Origin: Candidatus Rifleibacteriota bacterium
GTDB lineage: Bacteria > Muiribacteriota > Ozemobacteria > Ozemobacterales > Ozemobacteraceae
Assembly: GCA_012517355.1 (NCBI GenBank)
Contig: JAAYVD010000154.1
Span: forward strand, 62,001-126,000
Length of the DNA: 64,000 bases
Direction of reading: 5' to 3'
The position numbers and the translations under genes were made by a program. The notes beneath the pieces are model-generated. The model had not been told where the DNA came from. It saw only the letters and a program-made list of their open reading frames with translations, and did not search any database. Position 1 is the stretch's first letter. Each line of letters starts with the position of its first letter. Positions 42,698 to 52,818 of the stretch are shown piece after piece.

Positions 42698-42895
42698 GTT
42701 CCGGCACCCGGCGGGCCGCCTTGGGCATCCCGGAAGGACGCGCCGCGCTCGCCCGCCGCCAATTGCCGATCACCGGTCACGGGCATGCCGCCATCTCTTT
42801 CCCGAAGGGTTCCGCACGCCAGACCGGTGCCCCGTCCAGGAGCCGGACTCACTTTGCCAACCCTTCCTTTCCATCAATCCGACGCATCACGCGAC

Positions 42896-42924
42896 AGAGT
42901 ACCATACCTTCCCACCGGACTCAA
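42896..42924 (-). promoter_or_regulatory. Promoter upstream of the clostripain-like gene
   Basis: Minus strand: TTGAGT (42924-42919), a 17-nt spacer and TACTCT (42901-42896). The predicted start near 42889 lies 37 nt before GTG 42852 and 256 nt before ATG 42633. Confidence 0.5.
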
Positions 42925-43006
42925 TGACCCCCGCCCCGCCAGCCACCCGTCTGAATCCTGAGCATGGGGTCTTGGTGAATGAAAGGGGAAAAACTCTTCG
43001 CCGGAC

Positions 43007-43034
43007 AAAAGAAAAGCCCGCCACGCGGGCGGGC
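43007..43034 (-). terminator. Intrinsic terminator of the DnaJ-like zinc-finger gene
   Basis: Minus strand: GCCCGCC and GGCGGGC (7-bp perfect stem, CGCGT loop) followed by TTTTCTTTT. It starts 33 nt after the stop codon. Confidence 0.88.
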
Positions 43035-43066
43035 GGGTTGGTCGATCCGGTTGGGACCGACCGGGT

Positions 43067-43897
43067 TTATTCGTTGACGATGATGGGAACCTCGGTGTAG
43101 CCGGTGCCGTTGCACCAGGTGCACCGCTGCCGGCCCGTGCCGTTGCAGGCTCCGCAGATGGTGTAGACCGGCTGGCCGTTGGGGCCGGTCGACACGAAAT
43201 GTCCGGCGCCATTGCAGTTCCGGCAGGTCTCCCACCCGCTGCCGTAGCAATAGCGGCACTTCTCCTTCTTCACATCGACCCGGAAGCCGGCCTTGGTTTC
43301 GGCCGAGTAGCGGCCGGTCTCGTCGCTCTGCCGCACCCCGAAGAAGTAGTGGTGGCCGACGTTCAGGTTGCCCTCGTCGAGGTCGGCGGTGGTCTTCCCC
43401 AGGATCACGCGCTCCCACACGTTTTCGCCAGAGGTCCGGTCCAGCATGGTGAGGGCGGTGAACTTGCCCTGCCCGACCCAGGCCATCTTCGGGGTGGTTC
43501 CGGGACCGGAGACCTTCAGGCCGGTGCAGGCGTCGAGAACCGGCGTGGCGGGCGCTTCGGCGGCCCCTTCGAGCGTCACCTGCAGGTTCCCCTTTGCCAC
43601 CCACAGGTAGGCCTTGGGAAGGCGCACCTTGACGAAATAGTAGGTGGGTTTGAGTTCTTCACGTTCGATGACCATCTTGCCGGTCAGGGCCAGTTGACGC
43701 TTGACGAAAAACTGCCCCTTCATGGCCCAGGCATCGGGCAGATCGATACGATGTTCCCAGCTCTGGGCGTGGGTTCCTACCGCCAGGGAATGTTCGAACG
43801 TCTGGGTGATGGTTTCGGCAAAAGCCGCGCCGCTGCCGATCACCCCGAACAGGAAGACCACCGCCAGGACCCGGACCAGGTTCCCTCTCACGAACAT
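43067..43897 (-). CDS. Exported protein with DnaJ-type zinc finger, 276 aa
   Basis: A signal peptide (residues 1-27, VLAVVFLFGVIGSGAAFA) precedes a roughly 180-residue beta-rich domain. The C-terminal 65 residues hold four CxxC(x)GxG units (CRYCYGSG, CRNCNGAG, CGACNGTG, CTWCNGTG), the DnaJ central zinc-finger pattern. No J-domain is present. DnaJ fingers normally act in the cytosol, so an exported version is unusual and may bind zinc or act as an envelope thiol or folding factor; this is inference. AAGGAGG precedes ATG 43897. Confidence 0.82.
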   Translation of the reverse strand: MFVRGNLVRVLAVVFLFGVIGSGAAFAETITQTFEHSLAVGTHAQSWEHRIDLPDAWAMKGQFFVKRQLALTGKMVIEREELKPTYYFVKVRLPKAYLWVAKGNLQVTLEGAAEAPATPVLDACTGLKVSGPGTTPKMAWVGQGKFTALTMLDRTSGENVWERVILGKTTADLDEGNLNVGHHYFFGVRQSDETGRYSAETKAGFRVDVKKEKCRYCYGSGWETCRNCNGAGHFVSTGPNGQPVYTICGACNGTGRQRCTWCNGTGYTEVPIIVNE

Positions 43898-43959
43898 GGA
43901 AGAATGCCTCCTTGGACGATGCCAGAGATCGGCGGGGCGTGTTCGCTCCGCTCCTGTCC

Positions 43960-43989
43960 ATTACATCGTCAAGGGGAAGAGGACGGCAA
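43960..43989 (-). promoter_or_regulatory. Possible promoter of the DnaJ-like zinc-finger gene
   Basis: Minus strand: TTGCCG (43989-43984), an 18-nt spacer and TGTAAT (43965-43960). The start near 43953 would give a 55-nt leader. Confidence 0.5.
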
Positions 43990-44063
43990 GGGTCAGGAAG
44001 GAAAGCCCTCGGCGCGCGGGCGGAGGGCCCGGACGTCACACGGAATATGCAGGGAAAAAGCGA

Positions 44064-45521
<1,458 letters not shown>

Positions 45522-45536
<15 letters not shown>

Positions 45537-46364
45537 GATGAGCACCAACGCCAGCAACGGGAACAGGACCGCTCCCGCCGCGCACCACCCCTGCACCGCC
45601 CCCACCCGCGACAACCCGGCATGGACGGTCTTACCGAACCGCTCCGGCCCCAGGCTCGTCAGCACGAACATTCCCGAGTCCAGCACGTGCGGCGTCCCGC
45701 TCCGGAATGAGCCCAGCGCCCAGGCCTCGGTGCCGTCGGGCAGGAAGGACTCGACCCGGCGGCCCCCCATCCCCACGGCGGCCCCGGACCCCTCTCCGTC
45801 TTCCACGGCCTGGCCCTGCCCCGGGACCGGGCCATGGCCAGCTCCCGGGCCGCTTCCCGGGCGACCCACCGGCACCGGGCCGGCGGCGGGACCCAGCCCG
45901 CCGGTCTCCTCGACGGTGCTGTGCCTCTCCTGCAGCAGGTCGGGCCAGAACTTCACCCCCAGGGCATCCCGGATCGTGAGCCGGGTGGGCCCATCGACCA
46001 GATCGAAGGAGACGACCTTCCGTTCGCTCCGAATGGAGCGTTCGAACGGCCGCCGCGTCCAGGTACCCCCGGAACGGATGTCCTCGAGGCGGGTCTGGAA
46101 CTCCTCCACCTCGACGAGCAGGCAGGATTGCCCGGCACAGGTCAGCGGGACCGTGCCGGAGGACACTTCCAGCCTGACCTTGACCCAGGCCGTCCCGTCC
46201 GTGGTCATCACCTCGGCCAGGCTGCGGGTCGGGGCCCGGGCGGCGATCTCCATGGTGCGGTCCAGCCCCGATCCGGCGAAATGCAGAAGGCCGGCCAGGA
46301 TGCCGCAAAACGCGGCGGCCAGGAAGAGAGCGACCACCGCCAGCCATCGTCGGAAGCTCATCAC
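45522..46364 (-). CDS. GIDE-like membrane protein without RING domain, 280 aa
   Basis: Membrane helices at residues about 7-30 and 258-277 flank a roughly 225-residue extracytoplasmic domain. The segment WVKVRLEVSSGTVPLTC, a central charged stretch, then VVSFDLVDGPTRLTI resembles the GIDE/Mulan (BAM-type) domain of mitochondrial E3 ligases and their bacterial relatives. There is no RING finger. A Gly/Pro-rich insert (about residues 155-195) lies between the halves. It starts 6 nt after the SRAP gene ends, so the two share an operon. Confidence 0.55.
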
Positions 46365-46370
46365 GGCGGC

Positions 46371-47042
46371 TCAGGGAACCGGTTCGAGACAGGCCGGCGA
46401 GTCGAAGGACGGGCTCCCGACCCGGCGATCGACCTTCGTCGCGGTCATCCCCACCGAGGGAAAAGGCGCGAACAGGCGCGCCCGCTCCGCTGCCGGCAAC
46501 TCGCCCGCGCCAAGCCAGTACCGGTGGTCGTCCGGCGCCAGGATCACCGGCATCCGGTCGTGGAACCGCTGCAGCAGATCGTTGGGCGTGGTCGTCACCA
46601 CCGCGCAGGAATCGATCTCCGATCCGTCCGCCCCCAGCCAGGTATCCCAGAGGCCGGCCAGGGCGAACACGCCGCCCCCCGCCAGCCGGAAAAGGAACGG
46701 CTGCTTCCCCCCCCCGACCGCCTGCCATTCGTAGAACCCGTCGGCCGGGATCAGGCACCGGTGGTGCCGGAACGGCCCACGAAAGGCGGGCTTGCTCTCG
46801 ACGGTCTCGGCGCGCGCGTTGATCAGCGGCGGCCCCTTGGCCATCTCCTTGGCCCAGGCCGGGATCAGACCCCATCGCAGCCACCGCCACTGGGGCCGGC
46901 CGCGCAGGTCCTCCACCAGGCCCATCACCGGCTGGGTGGGGCAGATGTTATACCGGGGCGGCGCCTCGGGGGCGTCCTCGACCAGCCGGAAGGCATCCAG
47001 CAGGGCCTGCCGGGAGGCGGTCATCGTGAACCGGCCGCACAT
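46371..47042 (-). CDS. SOS response-associated peptidase family protein (SRAP, YedK/HMCES)
   Basis: SRAP proteins protect abasic sites in single-stranded DNA by forming a covalent thiazolidine with the N-terminal cysteine. Choosing ATG 47042 gives MCGRFTM, with Cys2 ready as nucleophile after Met removal. Other hallmarks are RYNICPTQPV, WGLIPAWAKE, INARAETVESKPAFR, IPADGFYEW and the catalytic-region HDRMPVIL. The 223-aa length fits the family. It sits between an aminotransferase gene and the GIDE-like gene on the same strand. Confidence 0.93.
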   Translation of the reverse strand: MCGRFTMTASRQALLDAFRLVEDAPEAPPRYNICPTQPVMGLVEDLRGRPQWRWLRWGLIPAWAKEMAKGPPLINARAETVESKPAFRGPFRHHRCLIPADGFYEWQAVGGGKQPFLFRLAGGGVFALAGLWDTWLGADGSEIDSCAVVTTTPNDLLQRFHDRMPVILAPDDHRYWLGAGELPAAERARLFAPFPSVGMTATKVDRRVGSPSFDSPACLEPVP

Positions 47043-47123
47043 GCCCTCAGCCCCTCCTCCCGCGCCTGGCCTGCCCGCCGACGGCACCCTGCCGGCCGGG
47101 CACCCAGGCCGGTCGGGGGGCGG

Positions 47124-48413
47124 TCACCGCAGGGAGGCCTTTTTTTCCAGCCCGCGATAGACCTTGAAAGCCTTGTAGGCCTCGCCCATGATGAAGATGC
47201 TGCGCCGGATCTTCTCGGGCTCGTAGACCAGGGCCAGCCGCACCTCGTTGCGACCGCGGCCGGGGGTGAGATAGAAGCTTGCCGCGGGCGTCACCGCCAC
47301 GGTTTCACCACCGAGATTGAACCGCTCGAGCAGGAACATGGCATACTCGTTCACGTCTTCCAGGTCGGGGAACTGGATCATCAGGTAGAAAGCCCCATCG
47401 GGCCGCGGGGCCACGACATGGGGAAGATATTCCTTGATGGCGATCATCGCCACGTCCAGCCGTTCCCGGTAGGTGTGGCGCAGGTTCCGCACATACTCCG
47501 CATCCGACAGGATCTGCTCGTAGGCCCGCGCCACCCCGTACTGGACGACATCCGACACGCTGGCCACCGTGTGGGCCACCACCTTGGCGATGTTGTCGAT
47601 GATCGGGGCCCGCCCCACGACGAAGCCGATCCGGGCCCCGCACAGCGAGAACGACTTGCTGGCCGAGTCGATGATGATGAACGAGTTCTTGAACTTTTCC
47701 ATCAGGCCGGCCTCGAGCTGCACCTGCAGCAGGCTGGTCGATTCCTGGTCGCCGAGGATCATCTCCCGGTAGACCTCGTCGCCGATGATGTACAGATTGT
47801 GTTTGAGCGCCAGGCGCGCCAGCCGCGTCAACTCATCCTCGGACAGGATCTTGCCCGAGGGGTTGCTCGGGCTGTTGAACAGGATCCCACGGGTTTTCGG
47901 GGTGATGCTCTTTTCGATCTGGTCGTCGTCGGGCAGCACGAACCCCTGCTCGGCAAAGGTCGGGATCGCCTTCAGGACACCCCCCGCCACCGCCATGAAC
48001 CCGCTGTAGGGCGAAAAGAACGGCTCGACGCACAGGATCTCGTCGCCCGGGTCGAACAGCGCCAGAAAGGTGGAGGTCAGGGCATGCGAAGCGCCCACCG
48101 TGACCAGCACGTTCTCCTTCTCGACCACCAGGTGCTTCACCTTCCGCTGGTCGAAATGGTGGTTCAGATACCGGGCGAACGTCTCGCGCAGGTAGGTCTC
48201 CCCGATGAACGGCGAATAGCAGATGTGGCCCTCACGGACCTTGGCCGTCAGGGCTTCCTGGAACCCGGAAATACAGGCGATGTCGGGCTGCCCCATGTTC
48301 AGCTCGTAGACGGTCTTCCCTTCCTGGGCCAGACGGCGGGCGATGCCCATCATCTTGCGGATCGACGAGGGAGCCAGTTGCTCGACACGCTTGGCAAAAC
48401 GGTGGCTGTCCAT
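47124..48413 (-). CDS. Class I/II pyridoxal-phosphate aminotransferase, 429 aa
   Basis: A fold-type I aminotransferase related to aspartate and aromatic aminotransferases. It has VYELNMGQPDI near the N-terminus, VTVGASHALTSTF, NSPSNPSGKILS, the PLP-phosphate/Asp segment YIIGDEVYREM, the Schiff-base lysine in SASKSFSLCGARIGF and a C-terminal Arg segment NEVRLALVYE. The substrate cannot be fixed from sequence; aromatic amino acids would link it to IorAB, but this is only a suggestion. AAAGGAG precedes ATG 48413, and a promoter with an internal palindrome lies upstream. Confidence 0.92.
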   Translation of the reverse strand: MDSHRFAKRVEQLAPSSIRKMMGIARRLAQEGKTVYELNMGQPDIACISGFQEALTAKVREGHICYSPFIGETYLRETFARYLNHHFDQRKVKHLVVEKENVLVTVGASHALTSTFLALFDPGDEILCVEPFFSPYSGFMAVAGGVLKAIPTFAEQGFVLPDDDQIEKSITPKTRGILFNSPSNPSGKILSEDELTRLARLALKHNLYIIGDEVYREMILGDQESTSLLQVQLEAGLMEKFKNSFIIIDSASKSFSLCGARIGFVVGRAPIIDNIAKVVAHTVASVSDVVQYGVARAYEQILSDAEYVRNLRHTYRERLDVAMIAIKEYLPHVVAPRPDGAFYLMIQFPDLEDVNEYAMFLLERFNLGGETVAVTPAASFYLTPGRGRNEVRLALVYEPEKIRRSIFIMGEAYKAFKVYRGLEKKASLR

Positions 48414-48446
48414 GAGAACTCCTTTCCTGACCGGTCCTTTTCCGGA

Positions 48447-48474
48447 AGTATACCTTCCCCGAGGGGAAATGCAA
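48447..48474 (-). promoter_or_regulatory. Aminotransferase promoter with palindromic spacer
   Basis: Minus strand: TTGCAT (48474-48469), a 16-nt spacer and TATACT (48452-48447). The spacer contains TTCCCCTCGGGGAA (48468-48455), a 6+6 palindrome positioned where a repressor could block RNA polymerase. Confidence 0.65.
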
Positions 48475-48525
48475 CCCGGGTGGAACCCGAAAAACCCTGA
48501 CCGGTTCAGGGGCCCGCCGGCCCGA

Positions 48526-48607
48526 CCGACACGATGTCGGAAGGGCCCCTTCCCCGCCGCGGACGGCGGCGCGAAACGCGAGATTCGCGCACCGCAAAGG
48601 GGCCGAC
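48526..48607. repeat. Palindromic intergenic repeat, copy 3
   Basis: CCGACACGATGTCGG (48526-48540), AAGGGCCCCTT, then GCGCGAAAC-gcga-GATTCGCGC (48569-48590, one mismatch) and CACCGCAAAGGGGCCGACCG. It matches copy 2 across most of its 82 bp. Confidence 0.85.
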
Positions 48608-48619
48608 CGCCCGGAGATG

Positions 48620-48670
48620 GGAAGGGCCCTGGAGGCGCGGGGGGAGCGAAACGAATGTTTCGCGCATGGG
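48620..48670. repeat. Palindromic intergenic repeat, diverged copy 4
   Basis: GGAAGGGCCCT (48620-48630), then GCGAAAC-gaat-GTTTCGC (48646-48663, perfect 7-bp arms) and GCATGGGG. It directly follows copy 3 and is shorter and more diverged. Confidence 0.65.
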
Positions 48671-48798
48671 GCAGGGACCCGGCTTTCCCGCGCGGGAACA
48701 TCCTGCCCGTGGTTGATTCCCACCGGCTGCCCGGAAACGGCCGCGGGAACTTGTGCTCCCATGCACGATCGCCGCGGGCCGGAGGACCGGCCGAAATG

Positions 48799-48826
48799 GT
48801 CCCGCCCCTCGAACGAGGGGCGGGAC
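48799..48826 (-). terminator. Long perfect hairpin after the ABC-cluster operon
   Basis: Thirteen-base perfect arms, GTCCCGCCCCTCG and CGAGGGGCGGGAC, around a two-base centre, beginning 21 nt after the stop of the DUF4340 gene. The minus-strand sequence after it (CATTTCGG) has no U-tract. Its core matches the palindrome at 1287-1308. Confidence 0.55.
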
Positions 48827-48847
48827 GGGGGGAGAGGGAGATGGAGG

Positions 48848-50503
48848 TCAGTTCGGAGAACTGCTGGATGTCGCCAGCGCCGGAGCGGGTGCCACTGGAT
48901 GGGCCGGGGTTTCGCGAGCGGCCGCTGGCGCGGCACCGGGTGCCGCCGAGCCAGCCGCCGGGGATGGGGCAGCCGGAGCTCCCGGCGGGGTGCCCGAAGC
49001 GGAGGGGGCCGCCGACGGCGAGGGTGCCGCGGAGGGAGCCGGGGACGGGATCGGAGAAGGATTCGGAGACGGAACGGGAGAGGACTCCGGCACCGGGCCG
49101 GGGGTCACCGTTCCCTTGGGGGCCACCGAAACGGGATCGGAACCCGTCACGGGCGCCGCCGGGGTGGGAACGGGTTTCGGGGTGACCAGATCGACGAGGG
49201 TCTTGAACGCATCGAAGGTCTGGATGGGCACCAAAAAGACCTCCTTTTCCCCGTCGAGCACGATGGCGATCTCGGTGCCGTTGCCCTTGCCGAAATACAC
49301 CTTGCGGGAGACGGAGGCCGTCTGCAGTTCCATCCACGGACACCCGTTGAGGTCGGCCAACCCCTCCTCACCGCGGCTTTCCCAGGGCAGGAAGGTCTTC
49401 ACGTGGTTGGTGAGGTAGGCCTGGGCGAGGGCCTTCACCCGGCCGGCCTCGAGCTTCTGCTCGCCACAATGCCAGGAATCGCTCGCCGGCTCCAGACGGA
49501 AGGTGCTGGTGCCGGACTGCAGAACCACGCCGGTCAGCGCGTTCTCGTCCAGCCGGGGCAATTCCTTCGCCCGCAGCTTGTTCAGGTCCTTCCGCAACAG
49601 GTCGAGGGCGGTCCCGGTCACGGCGAACACGGCCGGCCCGTCGGCCCGTTTGACATACACCTCACTTCCCTCGCTGCGGCCGGCGATCAGCTCGAAGCTG
49701 CCACTGGCCCCCTGCAGGACCACGCGGAAAGAGGGCTTGCCGAACCCGTAGTCGTCCTTCTCCGGAGCGGTTTCGCTGACGAACCGGCTGACCTTGAGGG
49801 TGCGAACCCCCGTGACCAGCCCCGCCGCCTCGATCGCATCGGCGGGCAGGGTGCGGGGCGCCGTGATCGACCAGTCGATGCCCTTCCCCCGGGCCAGGGT
49901 GACGCTCTCGCTCCCGAGGAAAACCGCCACCGAGGCGATGTCGTCGAAACTCTCCTCGAAGATCAGCTTGGAGCGCAGGTCGTTCTCGCCCTTGCGGAAA
50001 GCGGCCGTCACGAACGAGGGCACCAGGTAGACCGCCGGGTCCCCTTCCTTCTGGAAGTAGACCGACCCCCCCACCGGCGAGGGGTCGCCGAGAATGAACG
50101 ACAGGGGGCCGGTGGCGGTCTCCAGGGTCAGGCGGGGCGAGCCGCTGCCGATGCCGAACGCGGCGGTGTCGGTGGCGGCGGCGATGATGGTGAACTCCGA
50201 CTTCAGGTCCTCGAAGGACCGGAGCACCCCGTTGATCTCCTCCTCGTCGGCTGGCAGGGCGCGGGGGGCGGTCAGCCGGAACTTCGAACTGCCGGCTTCG
50301 GGGCGGTTCTCGATGCGGAGGTCGGGCTGCCCGGGCGTCTTCCAGACCGCGGCCCGCACGTCGGCCGCGGTCACCCGGGCCATCTGGACGGGCCGGTCCT
50401 TGCCCGGCTCGATCTTTTCCTCGACCTCGTACTTGTTGGCGTAGATCAGCAGCAGGACAAAGATCAGGACGACGATGGCGGTAGGGAATGCGCGTTTTTT
50501 CAT
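48848..50503 (-). CDS. DUF4340-domain membrane-anchored protein, 551 aa
   Basis: One N-terminal helix (residues 5-22, AFPTAIVVLIFVLLLIYA) followed by KYEVEEK begins the DUF4340 pattern. Three similar repeats of about 130 residues follow, each with a DLRIENRP- or IDWSITAPRTLPAD-type strand and a later (A/V)YLVPSF or EVFLVPIQTF strand. The last roughly 110 residues are a Pro/Ala/Ser-rich tail, probably disordered and extracytoplasmic. DUF4340 proteins are regular neighbours of GldG-type ABC systems, as here, but their role is not known. Confidence 0.85.
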   Translation of the reverse strand: MKKRAFPTAIVVLIFVLLLIYANKYEVEEKIEPGKDRPVQMARVTAADVRAAVWKTPGQPDLRIENRPEAGSSKFRLTAPRALPADEEEINGVLRSFEDLKSEFTIIAAATDTAAFGIGSGSPRLTLETATGPLSFILGDPSPVGGSVYFQKEGDPAVYLVPSFVTAAFRKGENDLRSKLIFEESFDDIASVAVFLGSESVTLARGKGIDWSITAPRTLPADAIEAAGLVTGVRTLKVSRFVSETAPEKDDYGFGKPSFRVVLQGASGSFELIAGRSEGSEVYVKRADGPAVFAVTGTALDLLRKDLNKLRAKELPRLDENALTGVVLQSGTSTFRLEPASDSWHCGEQKLEAGRVKALAQAYLTNHVKTFLPWESRGEEGLADLNGCPWMELQTASVSRKVYFGKGNGTEIAIVLDGEKEVFLVPIQTFDAFKTLVDLVTPKPVPTPAAPVTGSDPVSVAPKGTVTPGPVPESSPVPSPNPSPIPSPAPSAAPSPSAAPSASGTPPGAPAAPSPAAGSAAPGAAPAAARETPAHPVAPAPALATSSSSPN

Positions 50504-50505
50504 GG

Positions 50506-52104
50506 CTACACCCTCCGGCGGGACCACCAGACCCCGCCTCCGATCAGCAGCACCAGCAGCGGGGCGACGACGACGCACAGGATGAGGATCCGGTTGGCGG
50601 CATCGGCATCGAGCACGACCGGGCTGAAATCGACCGACTTGGGCCGGATCGAGATCATCTCTTCCTCGCCGGCCAGCCAGTTGAACGTGTTCATCAGCAG
50701 GTCGGCGTTGCCCTGCACCTGCAGCAGCATGTTGCTGGCGAAGTCCGAATCGCCGAAGAAGACCGCCCGCGACCCGCTGGCCGGGCCGGTGCCTTCCACG
50801 GCCACGCCGAGGTTCAGCGGGCCCCGCACGTCGGTCTGCGGGTTGAACTGGATGGAGCCCGCCATCACCTCGTCCATGTTCCGCTTGCCGTAGACCACCT
50901 CCGGCGACTTCAGGAAGGGCACGGCATTCCAGCCCTCCTTCTTCTCGACCGTCAGCCCCCGGGCCATCTGCATGAGCACCCCGGAGTTCCGCTCCATCTG
51001 TTCCTGGACGATACGGTGGAAGGAGTATTCGGGCACCACCATGGCCATGTTGTTGGCCGGCGACCGCGGGTTGATCAAGATCTCGGCGTTGAACAGGATG
51101 CCGTAGGTCTGCGTCAGGAAGGAGGCCAGTTCGGGAGCCTTGGTGTCGGGGTCGAAGGCCACCAGCAGCTGCCCTTTCCGCTTTTCCACGAACTCGCGCA
51201 GGACCTCGATCTCGCTGGGGTGGAAGGACTGTTTCGGCGAGATGATGGCCAGCACCTGGGTTTCTGAGGCGATGCCCTCGGTCAGGGCGACCTCCGACAC
51301 GTCGAAGTTCTCCTTGACCAGGTATTGCTGCACCCCGGCGAACCCCTGGGCGGTGAAGGCGGTGAGCCCCGGTTCCCCGTGCCCCTTGACGAACTGGATG
51401 CGCCGCTTGGCCCCGCGGGTGACGTTGTCGACCGCCGAGGTCAGGGCCTGTTCCCCCTGGAATTTCGGGGCTCCCGGCTGCGGCAGGTAGGGATTGGGCT
51501 TGATGAAGATCTCGTGTTCGAAGATGTCCTTGCGGCTTGCCTCGCACTGCACGATCACCGTGCCCAGGGCGTTGACGTTCATCGCCTTGGTGGTGATCGG
51601 GTCGCGCCTCGGATCGACCATCCGGTAGCTGAAGCGGTCGGACTGCCGCCGGTACTCCTTCAGAAGGTCTTCGATCATGCTGGTCTCGACGGCGCCGGTC
51701 GGGTAGAAGGCGGTCACCTTGACGTCCTTGGTCAGGCCGCGCAGCACCTTGATGGTCTTGTCGGAGATCGAGAACAGCTGGTCACGGGTGAAGTCGTAGC
51801 GGAAGTTGCGACGGTGGGAGATGTGGGTCAGCAGCACGCCGATGCCGATGATGGCCAGCACCATCACCACGTCGTTGACCCACAGAAGGGTCTTGCGGCT
51901 GGCGAACACGTCACGCAGCAGGCCGGGCGAGAGCACGAAGGCCACGATCGCCAGCGCGCCGCCCGCGCCCAGGATGTACCAGGCGATGGTCTCCTTGCTC
52001 GGATACATCAGGTACCACAGGCCGGCGGACACCACGCCCACCAGCCCCGCCACCAGCAGCAATACGGGAAAAATGGAAGAGCGGTCGGTTCGTTTTGACG
52101 TCAT
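50506..52104 (-). CDS. GldG-type ABC transporter auxiliary protein, 532 aa
   Basis: Membrane helices near the N-terminus (about 13-30, 41-60 and 75-95) and one at the C-terminus (about 507-525) flank a large extracytoplasmic domain. That domain begins NFRYDFTRDQLFSISDKTIKVLRGL and includes RRIQFVKGHGEPG and LLVAFDPDT, the GldG/IFT-like auxiliary pattern. GldG homologues accompany GldA/GldF in surface export and gliding machinery of Bacteroidetes. The next gene (DUF4340) starts 2 nt downstream. Confidence 0.87.
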   Translation of the reverse strand: MTSKRTDRSSIFPVLLLVAGLVGVVSAGLWYLMYPSKETIAWYILGAGGALAIVAFVLSPGLLRDVFASRKTLLWVNDVVMVLAIIGIGVLLTHISHRRNFRYDFTRDQLFSISDKTIKVLRGLTKDVKVTAFYPTGAVETSMIEDLLKEYRRQSDRFSYRMVDPRRDPITTKAMNVNALGTVIVQCEASRKDIFEHEIFIKPNPYLPQPGAPKFQGEQALTSAVDNVTRGAKRRIQFVKGHGEPGLTAFTAQGFAGVQQYLVKENFDVSEVALTEGIASETQVLAIISPKQSFHPSEIEVLREFVEKRKGQLLVAFDPDTKAPELASFLTQTYGILFNAEILINPRSPANNMAMVVPEYSFHRIVQEQMERNSGVLMQMARGLTVEKKEGWNAVPFLKSPEVVYGKRNMDEVMAGSIQFNPQTDVRGPLNLGVAVEGTGPASGSRAVFFGDSDFASNMLLQVQGNADLLMNTFNWLAGEEEMISIRPKSVDFSPVVLDADAANRILILCVVVAPLLVLLIGGGVWWSRRRV

Positions 52105-52107
52105 GGC

Positions 52108-52818
52108 TTATCTCCAGCGGTCGGATTCCAGCACCCGGGTGGCGATGAACAGCCAGGTGATCGTGAAAATGAGGAAGAAGACCACATTTCCCGAGTCGAC
52201 CATGCCTTTCAGGAACTCCTGATACCGTTCGAACAGCGACAGGCGCGACATGACCTCGCCCAGGGTGTTGTCCAGGACGAGTTTCGCCCAGCCGAAGATC
52301 CAGAACAACAGCAGGCCCCCGAACGTGATCATGGCCGAGATGACCTGGTTCTCGGTGACCGAACTGGCGAACATCCCGAACGCGATGAACGCCGCCCCCA
52401 GCAGGATCAGTCCGATATACCCGCTGATGATCGGGCCCCAGTCGAGGTTCTGCGCATACGCGTGCAGGATGGCGGGATACTGGAGGGTCAGGCCGATCAG
52501 GATGAGATACAGCAGGAAGCAGGCCAGGAACTTCCCGATGACGATTTCCACCGGTGAGATCGGCGAGGTGAGCAGCAGTTCGATGGTGTTGCTCCGCCGC
52601 TCCTCGCTGACCAGGCGCATGGTGAGCACCGGCGAGGCCAGCAGCAGGATGAAAGCCGCGTTGTACAGCAGCGGTTCGAGGTTGGCGACCTTGCTCGACA
52701 CCAACACGATCCAGAACAGGTAACCCACGATCAGCAGGAAGGACCCGAACACGATGTAGGCTGCCGGCGAATAGAAGTAGGTCTGCAGTTCCTTGCGCAG
52801 GATGGCCAGGATCTTCAT
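52108..52818 (-). CDS. GldF-type ABC transporter permease, 236 aa
   Basis: An ABC-2-type permease with six membrane helices. MKILAILRKELQTYFYSPAAYI leads into the first helix, and SEERRSNTIELLLTSPISPVEIVIGK is the conserved cytoplasmic loop that meets the ATPase. The start overlaps the ATPase stop by ATGA, and the GldG-like gene begins 3 nt after its end, so the whole export complex is one transcription unit. Confidence 0.91.
   Translation of the reverse strand: MKILAILRKELQTYFYSPAAYIVFGSFLLIVGYLFWIVLVSSKVANLEPLLYNAAFILLLASPVLTMRLVSEERRSNTIELLLTSPISPVEIVIGKFLACFLLYLILIGLTLQYPAILHAYAQNLDWGPIISGYIGLILLGAAFIAFGMFASSVTENQVISAMITFGGLLLFWIFGWAKLVLDNTLGEVMSRLSLFERYQEFLKGMVDSGNVVFFLIFTITWLFIATRVLESDRWR

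Larger units (their letters stand above)
42634..43066. other. Region upstream of the clostripain-like gene
   Basis: This 433-bp stretch contains most of repeat copy 2, an open in-frame extension of the clostripain gene up to GTG 42852, a minus-strand promoter at 42896-42924, and the terminator of the upstream DnaJ-like gene at 43007-43034. No other gene is evident. Confidence 0.55.
48414..48847. other. Repeat-rich intergenic region, 434 bp
   Basis: Holds the aminotransferase promoter (48447-48474), repeat copy 3 (48526-48607), a diverged copy 4 (48620-48670), a perfect 14-bp palindrome TTCCCGCGCGGGAA at 48685-48698, and a 28-bp hairpin at 48799-48826. No protein gene is supported. Confidence 0.65.

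Noticed and set aside
48685-48698. Palindrome TTCCCGCGCGGGAA as an operator
   Set aside because: It is perfect but sits far from any promoter box and inside a region of repeats; kept only as a note.
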